From the NCBI GenBank assembly GCA_036346255.1, contig CM070620.1, forward strand, positions 15,984,671 through 16,048,670: a stretch of 64,000 nucleotides of DNA. The letters are read 5' to 3'. The notes beneath the pieces are model-generated. The model ran no database searches. It saw nothing but the letters and a program-made list of their open reading frames with translations, and was not told the origin of the DNA. Made by a program: the position numbers and the translations under genes. Position 1 is the stretch's first letter, and the number at the start of each line of letters is the position of its first letter. This DNA comes from Ampelocalamus luodianensis (taxonomy: Eukaryota > Streptophyta > Magnoliopsida > Poales > Poaceae). Below are positions 35,693-46,885 of the stretch, piece by piece.

Positions 35693-36060
35693 CCGGTTGG
35701 TCCTCTTGGCCATCTCGCACCTGCCGCCGGTCGGCTCACCCTCGACATGGCTGATGTATTGCTTCCCAATGTCACGCACCTCGTCGGCCGTGTAGAGGAG
35801 TCGGACGAGCACGTAGGTCGCGACCTTACGGCGGCAGCGGCGCGCGGTCGAGGCACGAGGCGCGTTATGTCTAGTGCGAAGACGGCGTGAGCCGGCGATG
35901 AAACATGCCTCGGATTGCGCGCCGGCTAGGTGGTTGGCGCCGGCGGCGCTTCGTTCTCGGCCACTTTATTGCCTTCTCCCGCTCTAGCACCGCGCGTCTC
36001 TCCACGGCGCGCTCCTTGGACGCCTTGTACATGGCCTTGCAACTCCAATATACATACACA
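35693..36060 (-). pseudogene. Captured gene fragment, upstream part
   Basis: On the minus strand the frame KVATYVLVRLLYTADEVRDI, then HVEGEPTGGRC and EMAKRTNR, runs up to the CACTA end at 35692. The last codon, CGG, is the CCG target duplication. A neighbouring frame gives an arginine-rich MYKASKERAVERRAVLEREK. Base composition is markedly GC-rich compared with the CACTA sequence around it. Family not recognised. It sits between two CACTA arrays, consistent with capture by the outer element. Confidence 0.5.
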
Positions 36061-36569
36061 ATTCAAGATGTCAGAGTCTTAATACAAGAATTACTCCATA
36101 AGAGAAAATTAAAAAGCCAAATTAAGAGCGTTGTTGCTAGTTATATTAGTAACATGTATATGTATGCATGGATTGGTTGCATACAAATAGTAGTATGTAT
36201 TTTTGTAGGTATGTAAATATGTACGTGGCTCGTGAGTTGCAGAGGTCGACCATGGTGAGGAGAACTTCGCGACCATGAGGTTGATGATGTGGACGACGTC
36301 ATTGTGAGGAAGAGCATGGCGATTGCGACCTCCCACCTTGGTCCTCGCCGTCATGCTCGCATGCTCACCATGGCGCCACGACGGTGCGTGAGTTTTCAAT
36401 ACCGTATGTTTTTTTTAACTCTACTGGTTGTTGATGGAGGATGCAAAAGAGAGTAGAGCTATGTGAGAATTCATCTTCGGTGGCAGATGATCATTCTTTT
36501 AAAATGTATCACAAACCGAGACGAAGAGACGCATCGTAATGTTGGCCTTACGAGGCGAAGAGACTTCCA

Positions 36570-36850
36570 ACCACAAACCGTCTGTGATACAAAATTATCA
36601 CATACGGCTATATTTAAAAACCGTCTATGAAGTCTACAATAATCACAGACGGTTCTTGTTAAGAACCGTATGAGAATTATCACAGACGATTATTATTAAA
36701 AACCGTTTGTAATAGCTGATGTATCACAGACGGTTCTACCCATCGCTAGTAACATAGATGGTTGCGATTGTATAACATCTGTGATAATGACAACAGCGAT
36801 TTACGGAGCATGCGTGATGAGGCGTCGATATTGCCTCTTTTGTAGTAGTG
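36570..36850. repeat. Right subterminal array and terminus of the outer CACTA
   Basis: Dyads of TCACAGACGGTT / AACCGTYTGTGAT end in GATGAGGCGTCGATATTGCC and CTCTTTTGTAGTAGTG. This matches the terminus at 51223 and, inverted, that at 30895. Confidence 0.88.
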
Positions 36851-37930
36851 CCATCTGCTGCCCCTCCCCCTTTACCTTACCAATGGTTCGTCCACCTCCA
36901 TCGCCATATTCTGTCGCCACCATCACTTGCCGCCTAGGGCAACACAGGGTCACCTTCTCGACATCAGGACGTCGTTGGCTCAAGGAAGCTACCTGGTTGG
37001 AGGCCATCACCACCAGAACAGGTGCTGAGCATGAGATCGACGTCACTAGGTGCGATTGTCTCACTAAGTTGAGTCAAAAGTGGGAGGAGGGGGTTGGGGT
37101 TTGATCAATTGAAGAAGGTGTTGGCAACAACATTTTGGCCTGATTAGAGATGCGAAGGAGCCTGACTGGCAGTTCAACCCATGTTGAGTATGAGTGATTC
37201 ATATCCTAACCTACTAGGATTTGGAGATGTGTTCTACAAGAATTTCTACTTTTTTTTAAAAAAAAAAGAGAACTAAGGGCACTATATAAAGTCGTGAGGG
37301 GTGGTTATGGAGAACACATGTCACAGATCAACTCATTCAAAACAAGAGGTGTATGAGAGAATTAGATGCTAGGTTATTCTTTAGCACTAGATTTTAGTAT
37401 AGGACAAGGATCCAAGTGTCCTAAAAGGTAAGATGGTTGTGAGAGAGCGACAATCACTTGTACTCTTTTGAGGTTATACTTAAGGAATTTATGATCGGTT
37501 TCGCTAAATCTCTGTCGTCGTGGTTATTTCGTTGCCGTTATTTGGTTCTTTTTATGAGATTTATCTACTTTATTCTTATACTGTGCACGACACGACAAAC
37601 TCTGATTCGATTTGGGGTTGCTGCTCATAGAAAAGAGTATTAAAGTATAACAACCGATGTGAGATCAACCTGGTGGCGATGCACGGGTTAGGGCAGCGAC
37701 GTCCAATGGTTGGGTGGCGGTGTGATGAATCCGACCGGTGCATGCAGAAATTGACGTCAGGGCGACCCGATTGACCGCCAACAGCAGCGAGCTTGACGCT
37801 CATCTTAGGCGAGGAGAACTAGAGAGAAGGCTGGGGCATTTTTGTCCAAAGAAGACAGATTATGGAGGCGATTGCATTTTTTGTAACTTTTTGGAGTTTT
37901 TAGAACACGCAGTTTAGCCACGTATGTTTG

Positions 37931-40207
37931 CAATTAAGTTAGCCACACTAGTCATCAACCTGTGTACCTGCACGATCACATATTTTAAATATTTTTTTAG
38001 AGTTCTTAATTTTAGTTTTAAGAGCAAATTAAATAATTTTGATAGAAAAGTTTTAGTTAGTAATTTGTTTTGTTGCCCGGGGGAGTTTTAAAATTTGCAC
38101 AATTAAATATTAATATTTTATAAATTTTTATTACAAACTTATGCACATGTACCACAAAAGCAACGTCTGTGTGTAGAACTCTATTCAAACCCTTTTTTTT
38201 GGTATGTACGACTCTAAAAACATAGATGGACATGTCTATATTTAGTCCAGGCCGTAGATTCTATTGGAAAAAAATTAGATGGTCTAGATGTTTTCTTTTT
38301 TCAATTAATGTGAAAATTTCTACTTTTTCTAATTATTGTGAGAATTTGCCTTTTTTTCTTCTATAATTAACATGAAGGCTTATAAGAGAACCTTCAATTA
38401 GTATAGATATAGATATGTTTGGAGTTTTTAGTGACATTTGTAGCAGATGCAAGTTTGCAATGTCATTTTTTTTTCTTGATTTTACAACTTTGTAGTAGCA
38501 TGCAATCAGTTAACACTGACCTAAGGTGTTGGTAATTCGAACGAGTTTTAACTTTTAAACGGCCGTCTAATCGGTGAGACCTTAGGGAACTAAGGTAGTA
38601 CTTTCGTGTTCACACTCACGAGTCACGACAAAACATCGTGTAAGTACTGTTCACACGTCAATTCCAACACGGTAACAGTTTTGACAAGCAAAGGTAGCAT
38701 ACATTGCAGTAAATCTGCCCTCGCAGAGCGAGCAATGCAGTTCAACATGAGAACTGCTCACGTGCTCGCTACAGTACATTTCTAAGTACCGTCTCTCTCT
38801 CTCCCTCTCTCTCTCTCTCAGACGAAAGGATAGACATGAGATTGAGATGAGGCCTGGCTGATCAGGATCAGCAGCCGCGTGCATGCACGCGATTGTGTGA
38901 TGCTGGGATATATCCCTGCGCGCACATGTATACAAACGCATGATTTGACAATCCGATCGAAACGAAGCGGATGAGGAGAGAGATCCACGGGACAGTGCCC
39001 GCGCGCGCTGATGAAGTGATGATACATGAACGTGCAGGGACTGTGTGGCGTGGGGATAGGCATTTGCAGCGAGCGCCGTGGTGGTTGCTTGTGATAGTGT
39101 GATGTGCTTGTGCCGATCGAGTTTTTCTCGTGCGCGCGCTCGCGCGTTTTGTCGATCGCTGAAATGATGCGGTTCCTCTGAGGCAGCGATATGGGTCGCC
39201 GAAAGCCTGGACGGCCTGCCACCCACATCGCCGGTGCGGCCACCGAAATTCTACGTTCAGTTTAGATGCGCTACCTCCGAGTGTGAAAGAAATGCTGAGG
39301 GATCTTAAGTCGGATTTGTTAATGATAATTTGTACTTCCATCAATGAATTACTAGATTGATATTGAGTGCGCCAAGATATCTAGAAATTAACAGTGAAAT
39401 ATACAAAGTGTTTTCTTCAGTCGCCAATACAACTATAAAGACGTACTAAAGAACTCATACATACGTGAATCTGTGTCCCAAGATAGATTGTACGAGCTCC
39501 CAAAAACAATCGATAAGACTGTACTGTGGTACTATCAATTAATTTAGTACAATTAGAATTTAGAAGTGCATTCGAGTCAAATTAGATGCCCGGTATGTAC
39601 AGAAGAGTACACCAAAGTTGGCCGGTTCAGCATTTGGCGAACAACATACCGCGCGCCCAGCTCCCACTTGTCGTACGAAAAGGTCATTTGGGCGAAAGGC
39701 CAAATTACCATCATGAGAGAGAGAGAGAGAGAGTCGTGAAACGAAAGTGAATCATGATGGTCTCTGATCGCTAGGCCGGTCGTGTGTAGAGAAGCAAGGG
39801 CGCAAAGACCATTTCGGAGCGATTCGAATGGCCCATCATTCCAAGCAGGAATTATCTGGTGCATGAGTGCATCCAACGATCAGAGGTCCGATCATCCCAA
39901 TCTGTATGTCTCACTGGTAAGTAGTAAGTGTTACACATGCATTACACAGTACTAATGCAATAATGTGGTAATTTATACTAATATAAAAAGTGGGAGTTTT
40001 TTCTTTGCTACATCCACCCAATCTTTGTGCATACGACACATTCATAGCCATCCGATCGACTGGATCTAACGGTTAATTCTCATTATGCCATCTACAAGAA
40101 ATTCTAGCCATAGATATTTTCCATCCAAGGGCCTATATTCAAACTGTATCCTGCCATCCAATTAATACAATGATACCAAATTAATTACCTCTAATTTTTG
40201 TCCCATT
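37931..40207. other. No gene recognised; AT-rich with short simple repeats
   Basis: A CT run lies at 38789-38818 and a GA run at 39714-39733. Minus-strand open frames at 38651-39344 overlap in three frames and have no recognisable domain. TTATACTAATATAAAAAGTGGGAG near 39970 resembles a degenerate Helitron 5' end, but no partner is evident. Confidence 0.4.
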
Positions 40208-42038
40208 ATGATAATTAAAGCAATTGATGCCCTGCACTGTATTATGGAAAGGGCAGATGAGCACAGTTGGTTAACGCCACTTGATGGAAGATTAGTGAAA
40301 GCAAGATTGTCCTTGTATGGTGATGATGCAATGATCTTCCTGTCACCAACCAAGGAAGACATTGACAGTCTGAAAGAGATTTTACGGATTTTTGGCGAAA
40401 TAACGGGGCTAATCATAAACATCTCCAAAAGTGTCGTCATACCGATCCAATGTCAGTCGCTCCATCTAGATGACATCCTGGAACACTTTCCGGCGACACA
40501 CTTGCAGCTACCGTGTAGCTATCTTGGCCTACCACTATCTCGCCGCAAGCCTGGGAAGCTTCAGTTCCAGCCTCTTTTGGATAAGGTACAAGCTAGATTA
40601 AGTGGATATAAGAAGAACATGCTATCCCGTGTAGGGAGGCTAGTCGTGCTCAATGCTGTTATTTCTTCCATACCAACATACCATCTGACAGCTACAGAAC
40701 TTCCGGCTTGGGTCATTAAGCAAATAGACAAGCGGCGAAGAGCTTGGTTCTGGACGGGAGAAGACACTTGCTTTGGCGGGAAATGTTGGGTTAATTGGAG
40801 TAAGGTGTGTCGGCCAAAGAGGTTTGGCGGGCTTGGGGTTTTGGCCCTACAACCTTTTAGTCGTGCTCTACGGCTACGATGGCTTTGGTATCAATGGAAA
40901 GCGCCTGACAAGCAATGGAATGGGATGCCATTGCCGATAACAGAGACGGACCAGGCTTTGTTCCGAGCATCTACAACGATAAGTATCGGCAACGGTGACA
41001 AGGCAAATTTCTGGAAAGACAAGTGGTTAGGCACAAGGCCACTCACTGAACTGGCGCCAGGATTATTCCGTATCGCGGCAAGAAAAAATCGTTCGGTACG
41101 GGACGCAATGCTCGGACAAAAATGGGTAGCTGACCTGAGAAGACGAATTACCATACATCTTCTGCCGGACTTCGTCAAAATTTACTCCATGATAAGGCAG
41201 GTCATGCTTTCTCAACATAGGGACGATATTTCTTAGAATTGGACAGCCTCGGGCGACTACTCAGCCAAATCAGCCTATGTTGTGCAGTTCTTGGGGGGCG
41301 GTGGAGGCTCCGTTTCAAAACTTATCTGGAACATCTGGGCGCCACAAAAGTGCAAAATCTTCTCTTGGATTCTTATCCAGCATCGACTACCAACAGCAAA
41401 CGTCCTGTCTCGGCGCCAAATACAGAACGACCATTGGTGTCCTCTGTGTACAAACAATCCAAAAACGGCTATGCATTTGTTCGTTGAGTGCCCTTTTGCC
41501 AGACAGTTTTGGTCCTTAGTGGCTTCTTGGGTGCAATGACCCAATCTGAACCCCTCTCATTGGACATCACGTCTACAAATGGTTGACTGGTGGACTGACA
41601 TTTTCCACTCTAGGCACGGAGTCTGTACGAAGGGACAAGGCTCACTGATTATCCTTATACTATGGCACATTTGGCAAGAAAGAAATAAAAGGATTTTCTA
41701 GCATCTCAGACAGACACCGTTAGGCCTCCTTGCGGTCATCAAGGAAGAAGCCTGGGCGTGGACGCAGAGTGAGGCCACCAAATTACAGGGATATTTGCCC
41801 GGCGGTGCGGCGACCCCCATCAAAGGATCGGCGTAAGCATGTGTACTCGTGGATACTCAAGCATGAGACTCGACTTGCCCGGTGGCTGTCGAGCCTTTTC
41901 GCTTGAAGTATCCGTTTCGTTCTTCTTTTTTTCTTTCTTTCGGTTTTTTCTCGTAACCTGTTTTTGTTTGTGACTTTCTTTCCTCTTTAATGCAATAATG
42001 GCGTTTCTGTCGTTTCCAAAAAAAATGATAATTAAAGC
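40208..42038 (+). mobile_element. 5'-truncated LINE (L1-type) with 14-bp target duplication
   Basis: ATGATAATTAAAGC occurs at 40208-40221 and again at 42025-42038. Between them is a 5'-truncated non-LTR retrotransposon of about 1.8 kb that ends in a short A run. Target-primed insertion leaves exactly this pattern. The apparent start codon at 40208 belongs to the duplicated target, not to the LINE. Confidence 0.93.
40222..41836 (+). pseudogene. LINE ORF2 remnant: reverse transcriptase and zf-RVT
   Basis: One frame runs to TAA 41834-41836, interrupted by TAG 41234-41236, TGA 41537-41539 and TAG 41699-41701. It opens inside the reverse transcriptase domain (IDALHCIMERADEHSWL), with the catalytic SLYGDDAMIF motif, then NISKSVV and LQLPCSYLGLPLSRRKPG. 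Next come the thumb-like GRLVVLNAVISSIPTY and the zf-RVT region (YSAKSAYVVQFLGG ... CPLCTNNPKTAMHLFVECPFA). The first stop replaces the Trp usual in ISW-W (TGG to TAG); the third fits CAG to TAG. The endonuclease and N-terminal half are missing through 5' truncation. Confidence 0.92.
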
Positions 42039-42357
42039 TCTTGCCTACCCATAATACTCACAAGGTGACCTTCTCGATCTCCATCCCAGTCCAGCGGTCT
42101 CCATCTCTCTCTCAACCGTGCATCCTAAGTTGCATTCAGACAACTTGCCAGTTCGGCGCCGGTCGTTGCTCTATCCTGGGGGCATCACCGACATCCGCTG
42201 CTTCTCGCCCTGACAGGGGCTGATCCACCATTTTGGCATGGTTTGGCGTCCACCAAAGGTAGCATCGACCAAGAACACCCCTCTCTGAGGAGCATCAAGC
42301 TAACCTGGTGTCAGAGAACACACTGCTACACGCATTAGAAATATAGCAACACATTTT

Positions 42358-42910
42358 GGGTTTGAACCATAGTTATCAATTCCATTCTGGAGGCCATTTC
42401 GGTTTGCCTCTTGGTATGGAATACGTCGGCACCGGTCTATTCTGGTATACCATTCTGGATTTTAATATAATAATATTTATTTATTTATAAATATATATGT
42501 AATTATATGCACACATAATTTCACTTGGAATCTCGCTTCAAATACATAACCATATAATAAAAATTACACATAGTTCAATTACTTCATAAATACAAAGGTC
42601 ATATGTAGTTAAATAATACAACATGAGTTTATAATTTTATACATTTTACCATAGTCTTAGCATACTAGTCTAGAATAATTTCACTTACAGAAGGAGTAGT
42701 ATTGGACTCAGCCTTCCAAGCTGATTCAAAGAAGTGATCACTTCAATTTTGAATTTTTGACCTGTACCAGAATGACTGGAATGACGGGATGGCCGATATT
42801 GAGGCCGATATGGGATTGAGGTTACGTTGTGCCGGTTTGGGTGCCGGTATGGCATGTTCCGGCCATTCCGACTGGTACCAGAATGGAATTGATAAGTATG
42901 GTTTGAACCC
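42358..42910. mobile_element. Foldback element with 33-bp inverted ends
   Basis: GGGTTTGAACCATAGTTATC at the left end and its inverse at 42878-42910 match over 33 bp with one mismatch. The inward sequence continues to match loosely (CCATTCTGG, GGCCAT, CGGTTTG, GCCGG). The centre is AT-rich. No coding capacity, and the target duplication was not fixed. Confidence 0.75.
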
Positions 42911-43724
42911 TTGGCATAATAGTGGGATGAGGAACAATTTAGTAGTGAGGCCCATGATGTGAGGGTGCTAAAGCCACATGCAGATGCGGCGACAAGCGAG
43001 TAGCAAAGCCTCGTGTGCATCCCTAACCCTAGCGGCACACGGAGCTGGAGCGAACGAGCGGCCAAGTGGGCGTGCAGCGCGGCGGAGAGGCAAAGCCAGT
43101 GAATGTGCATCGTGCTGCTCCCAGGTGGCTCGGAGGTGCGGCAACGGTTGGGGGCCCTGGGGGTGCCCAGTGTGGTGCCTTAGCGCTACGGTGGTAGGGC
43201 GATACCGGCACATCGACGGCGGCATTTGAGTTGTGAGCCATGAGGTGAGCTATCAGGTGTAGACCGGTCAACCGTCGACCAACAGTAAGGCCCTAGAGCT
43301 ACTCAACTGCGCCGGCCAATCCACCTGCGACCTCAACGAGTGTCACGACCTCCGCAATTGTGTTGTCCATAAAGGTACTTGCTTCTTTTCTTTTCTTTTC
43401 CCATCCTTAACACTAACACTACTGTTCCCGAAAGGTGCCATGACTAGTGTTCCAAAAAGGTCCATCAATTATTGTACATATTCTATACATGGTTACATGG
43501 TGTTGGACATTGGATTTTTTTTTTAACATGGGAGGTTTCAGATTGTGTAGATTAATGATGTTTTATTATGTGTTTTATTGGAAGTTTCTAAGAAGATTGT
43601 TCTTAAATTTTAATGATATTATACTAAGATAATTAAGGTTTTAAAAGAAAATAGATTTGTCTCCTTGCAATATGTTTCAATTAATTTATGGCAAAAACGT
43701 GCATTGCATGTACATGGTTTATTA
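42911..43724. other. No gene recognised
   Basis: A GC-rich stretch at 42960-43280 is open in several frames on both strands without a recognisable domain. The rest is AT-rich. Confidence 0.35.
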
Positions 43725-43859
43725 TCTTATTAAAGCAGAGTCAAAATAAGCCACCAAGTTCGCTCTAAAGAGCTAGAAATTCCCATGTTAATCGGTACAA
43801 AAAAAGAAAGATCTACACCGTCGATCGAGGTGGTCCATATTATAACAGTCTAGATAAAA

Positions 43860-44700
43860 AGAAAAAGTCAATGTCAAGTACAATAAAATTGTAATTTGGA
43901 AAAAATAAAATAAAATCAGCAATTTGATTTCCATACAAATTCTTAAGTAAAAGAGTCCATATCAAGCATAATAAAATTGAAATTCAGAATAAAAATAAAA
44001 TAAAATTAGAATTTGATTTTTCATTCAATTCCTAAGTAAACTCCTAAATAATTATAATTCGAATAAAAATATAAAAAATTGGCAATTCAATTTTTATACG
44101 AAATCAAACAAAAACTAAAATTCGAATAAAAATAAAATATAATTAGAAATTTGATTTTGATATGAATTGCGAAATTATAATTCAAAATAAAGATTAAAGA
44201 ATAATTGGAAATTATATTTGTATACTAAATCCAACAAAAAATAATGAAATTTGGAATAAAAATAAAATTAAATTATAAATTTGATTTCAATACAATTCCA
44301 AAGTAAAATCCCTAAATGAGTATAATTCAGAATAAAAACTAAAGAAAAAATAGCAATTGTATTCAAATATGAATTCCAAGAGAAAAAGAACTGAAATTTG
44401 GAATTAAAAAAAAAAGAAAATGTGCAATTTGATTTCTATACGAATTTCAAAGTAAAATCCCCAAATAGTTAAAATTCAGAATAATTTAAATAAATTTAGC
44501 TATTTGATTTGTATACGAACTCAAATAAAAATAATTGAAGTGTTGAATAAAAATAAATTTATATCGAGGATGGCACGAATGGTGTTGGAGGAGACACAAA
44601 AGAAGCCACCGCATTCGCTCTCAAGGTCACGTGTTTCTATTGTTGCTTCATATGATTTTTTTTTCAAAATTTTGAATAAAAAATAAATGTTATAACGAGG
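43860..44700. repeat. Degenerate A-rich tandem array of about 130-bp units
   Basis: Repeating elements AATTCRGAATAAAAAT, then AAATTTGATTT with a TATACGAATTC-like follow-up, recur about every 100-140 bp in at least six diverged copies. No coding frame. Confidence 0.6.
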
Positions 44701-45099
44701 ATAGCACGAATGGTATCAGAGGAGAACACGAAAAAGTGCAATGGTATCAATCTGTTCTGCAAGAAAACATTGACTCACGGAGAAGCGAAGAGCCGATGCG
44801 GCGACGACGAAGATAGGGACAATGTCGTGCTTCTCACCTTAGCCGTTCAATGAGGACAATATCGTACTGCTCGCTGGAGCTATTAAAGAGAAGGTACAGT
44901 GTTGAAGGAGGCAAGAGCTGCAATGACAAGTGGTGTATGTCGGCTTTGTTGAAAAAGTTAGTGGCCAAAGAAATTCGATGATGGAGAAGTCTTGGTAGAG
45001 AGGAGATAAAGCTTTGCATTGAAGACAAGCTATGGACGATATGGGGCCATCGGGTAGCTAGGAGCATGCCATCACTGGTGAGGGGCATGTCGTCGCCGG

Positions 45100-45292
45100 C
45101 GATGGCAAAAAGATTCTCTATATCGTTTGACAAATGGTTTGGAAATGTCATCACAGACGGTTTCTTGAACCGTCTGTGCTTATGGGTCAGTAATACCCTA
45201 TGAGCATTACAGACAGATTTTGAACTGTCTATGATAACCCTTATCACAAATGATTCTTACTATGAACCGTCTGTGATAGCATCATCTCATTC
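45100..45292. repeat. Degenerate left CACTA subterminal region
   Basis: From 45147 the sequence GTCATCACAGACGGTTTCTT, then CTTATGGGTCAGTAAT, matches the terminus type of 14618/63871. The expected CACTACTACAAAAAA start is too degraded to place, near 45100. Confidence 0.6.
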
Positions 45293-45813
45293 TCATTAAT
45301 ATGCCTCCTTCAGTTCATCAACATTCTCTGATTGCGTTGTAAAACAGCGCAATCAAAGAATGTAGATGAACCAAATCAAGTCTATTTATGAGAACGAGAT
45401 CAGAACAGCAGAGAAGCAGTGTTGATGCTGTAAAAACTAATCAATCTTCAGATAACTAATCAGAAGAAAATACAAGGAAAATCTAACTAAACTTGTGCAT
45501 AGTACACCAAGTCTCTAATCAATTACCATATCAACAAGATTGAAGTTTCAAGCTTAGGATTTGGCAAAATTCCAGAGAGCGTACGAGCAGTTCAAACGAC
45601 CACCACTCCAAGCTGTAGCAAACGAATTAGTCAAAACTCAAACCACTAAGCCATCATTCCCATCAAAATACATGCAAATAACTCAAAATTGCCTCACCAA
45701 ACCATCATGGTCGACAGCACAGCGAGATTCACAAACTGACGCAGCCTGCAGAACGCCTTCCTAGAAAACCCAGTCCATGTCCAAGCATCAAGGAAGAGAC
45801 GGGAGGGGATCGG

Positions 45814-46640
45814 ATGGGGGATATCACCGACAATGAAAGAGAGGCGGCTGCAGCGTCACTGTTGTGTCACGACGGTGACACTGCACAATACACTCTTACG
45901 ACAAGTGGTGTCACAACCGGAGGCGGAGGAGCTCACGTCGGGGGAAATCCCCTACGCCATCTTTATCCCTGCGCCTCCTCCTCCCCAAGCTGGCGTCCTC
46001 CCTCTGCGACCCTCGACCTCGACGACGCCGTCCCTGACCTCGACTCCCGATCTTCGTCGACGCCCCCCATCAAGGTATGAGCTCACCGCTTTGGATTGTG
46101 CTAGTAGAAGTTTCAAATTGTGCTGATTTGATTGACTATAGCACTGGGAGATATTACTTAGTAATGTTGTGGGTTCGGATTAAAGCTCGTTGAAGAGTTG
46201 TGGTTCACTGTGATTATTGTTCAGTCATTGTTTATATTCATGTCAATTGAAATATTGTGTAGTTTGTTCAATTACAATATTGACAGTGAACTCTCAACTG
46301 AAGATTTGTTTAAAGTATCAGATTAGAGAAAGCAAGATTTTGTAAAGCTCAAGGCCTAATTTATTTCAGAGTAATTGTCGTATTTAATTTGTGATAGAAT
46401 CTTGAGCAGCCCGACATCTGAGAGCAATGAACAACAACCTAACTCTGAGCATTATGCTAAATTATTTTGTTGTGAAGTTCTATCTTTTGAGCATTTTATC
46501 TTGATTGATGCAGTACTGCTTTGTTTATCTTATAGTAATATCATTTATTGACATAGTACTCATTTGTTAATCTTACAGTAATATCATTGATTATTGAAGT
46601 ACTGATTTGTTGATTTGTTAATCTTACAGTGATGCCATTG
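45814..46640 (+). other. Leader exon and first intron of the CACTA gene
   Basis: A C-rich leader ends CATCAAG|GTATGA at 46073-46080. It is followed by a T-rich intron with GCACTGGGAGATATTAC and three AATATCATT-containing repeats (46537-46590). The leader/intron pair is also present at 32950-33700. A short open frame (45814-46080) crosses the leader without a known domain. Confidence 0.55.
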
Positions 46641-46885
46641 AGTCAATTACCTTGTGCTAACTAGGTTGAGTTGGATTGCATTCCTAGTTTTAGACAAAAA
46701 AATTCAATCAAGAACAAATTTTTTTTTGTCTTTTGCTGAAAAGTTTCCATAGATAGTAAGTAAGCGAGATAGCGTCCACACCGTCTTCACTGCCATCATC
46801 GACGTCGTTGAATGCGTCTGTATCTCCGAGGAAAGTGGTATCTAAGTGAGATGGCAGAGGAATATCGAAAAGGCCTGAGGGTCGG

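Noticed and set aside
38651..39344. Minus-strand frames of 191, 141 and 158 codons
   Set aside because: Three overlapping frames in the same place, including an arginine-glutamate run from a GA simple repeat. No recognisable domain.
40208..40221. ATG at 40208 as the start of the reverse transcriptase gene
   Set aside because: It lies within the 14-bp target duplication, which occurs again at 42025, so it is host sequence in front of a truncated LINE.
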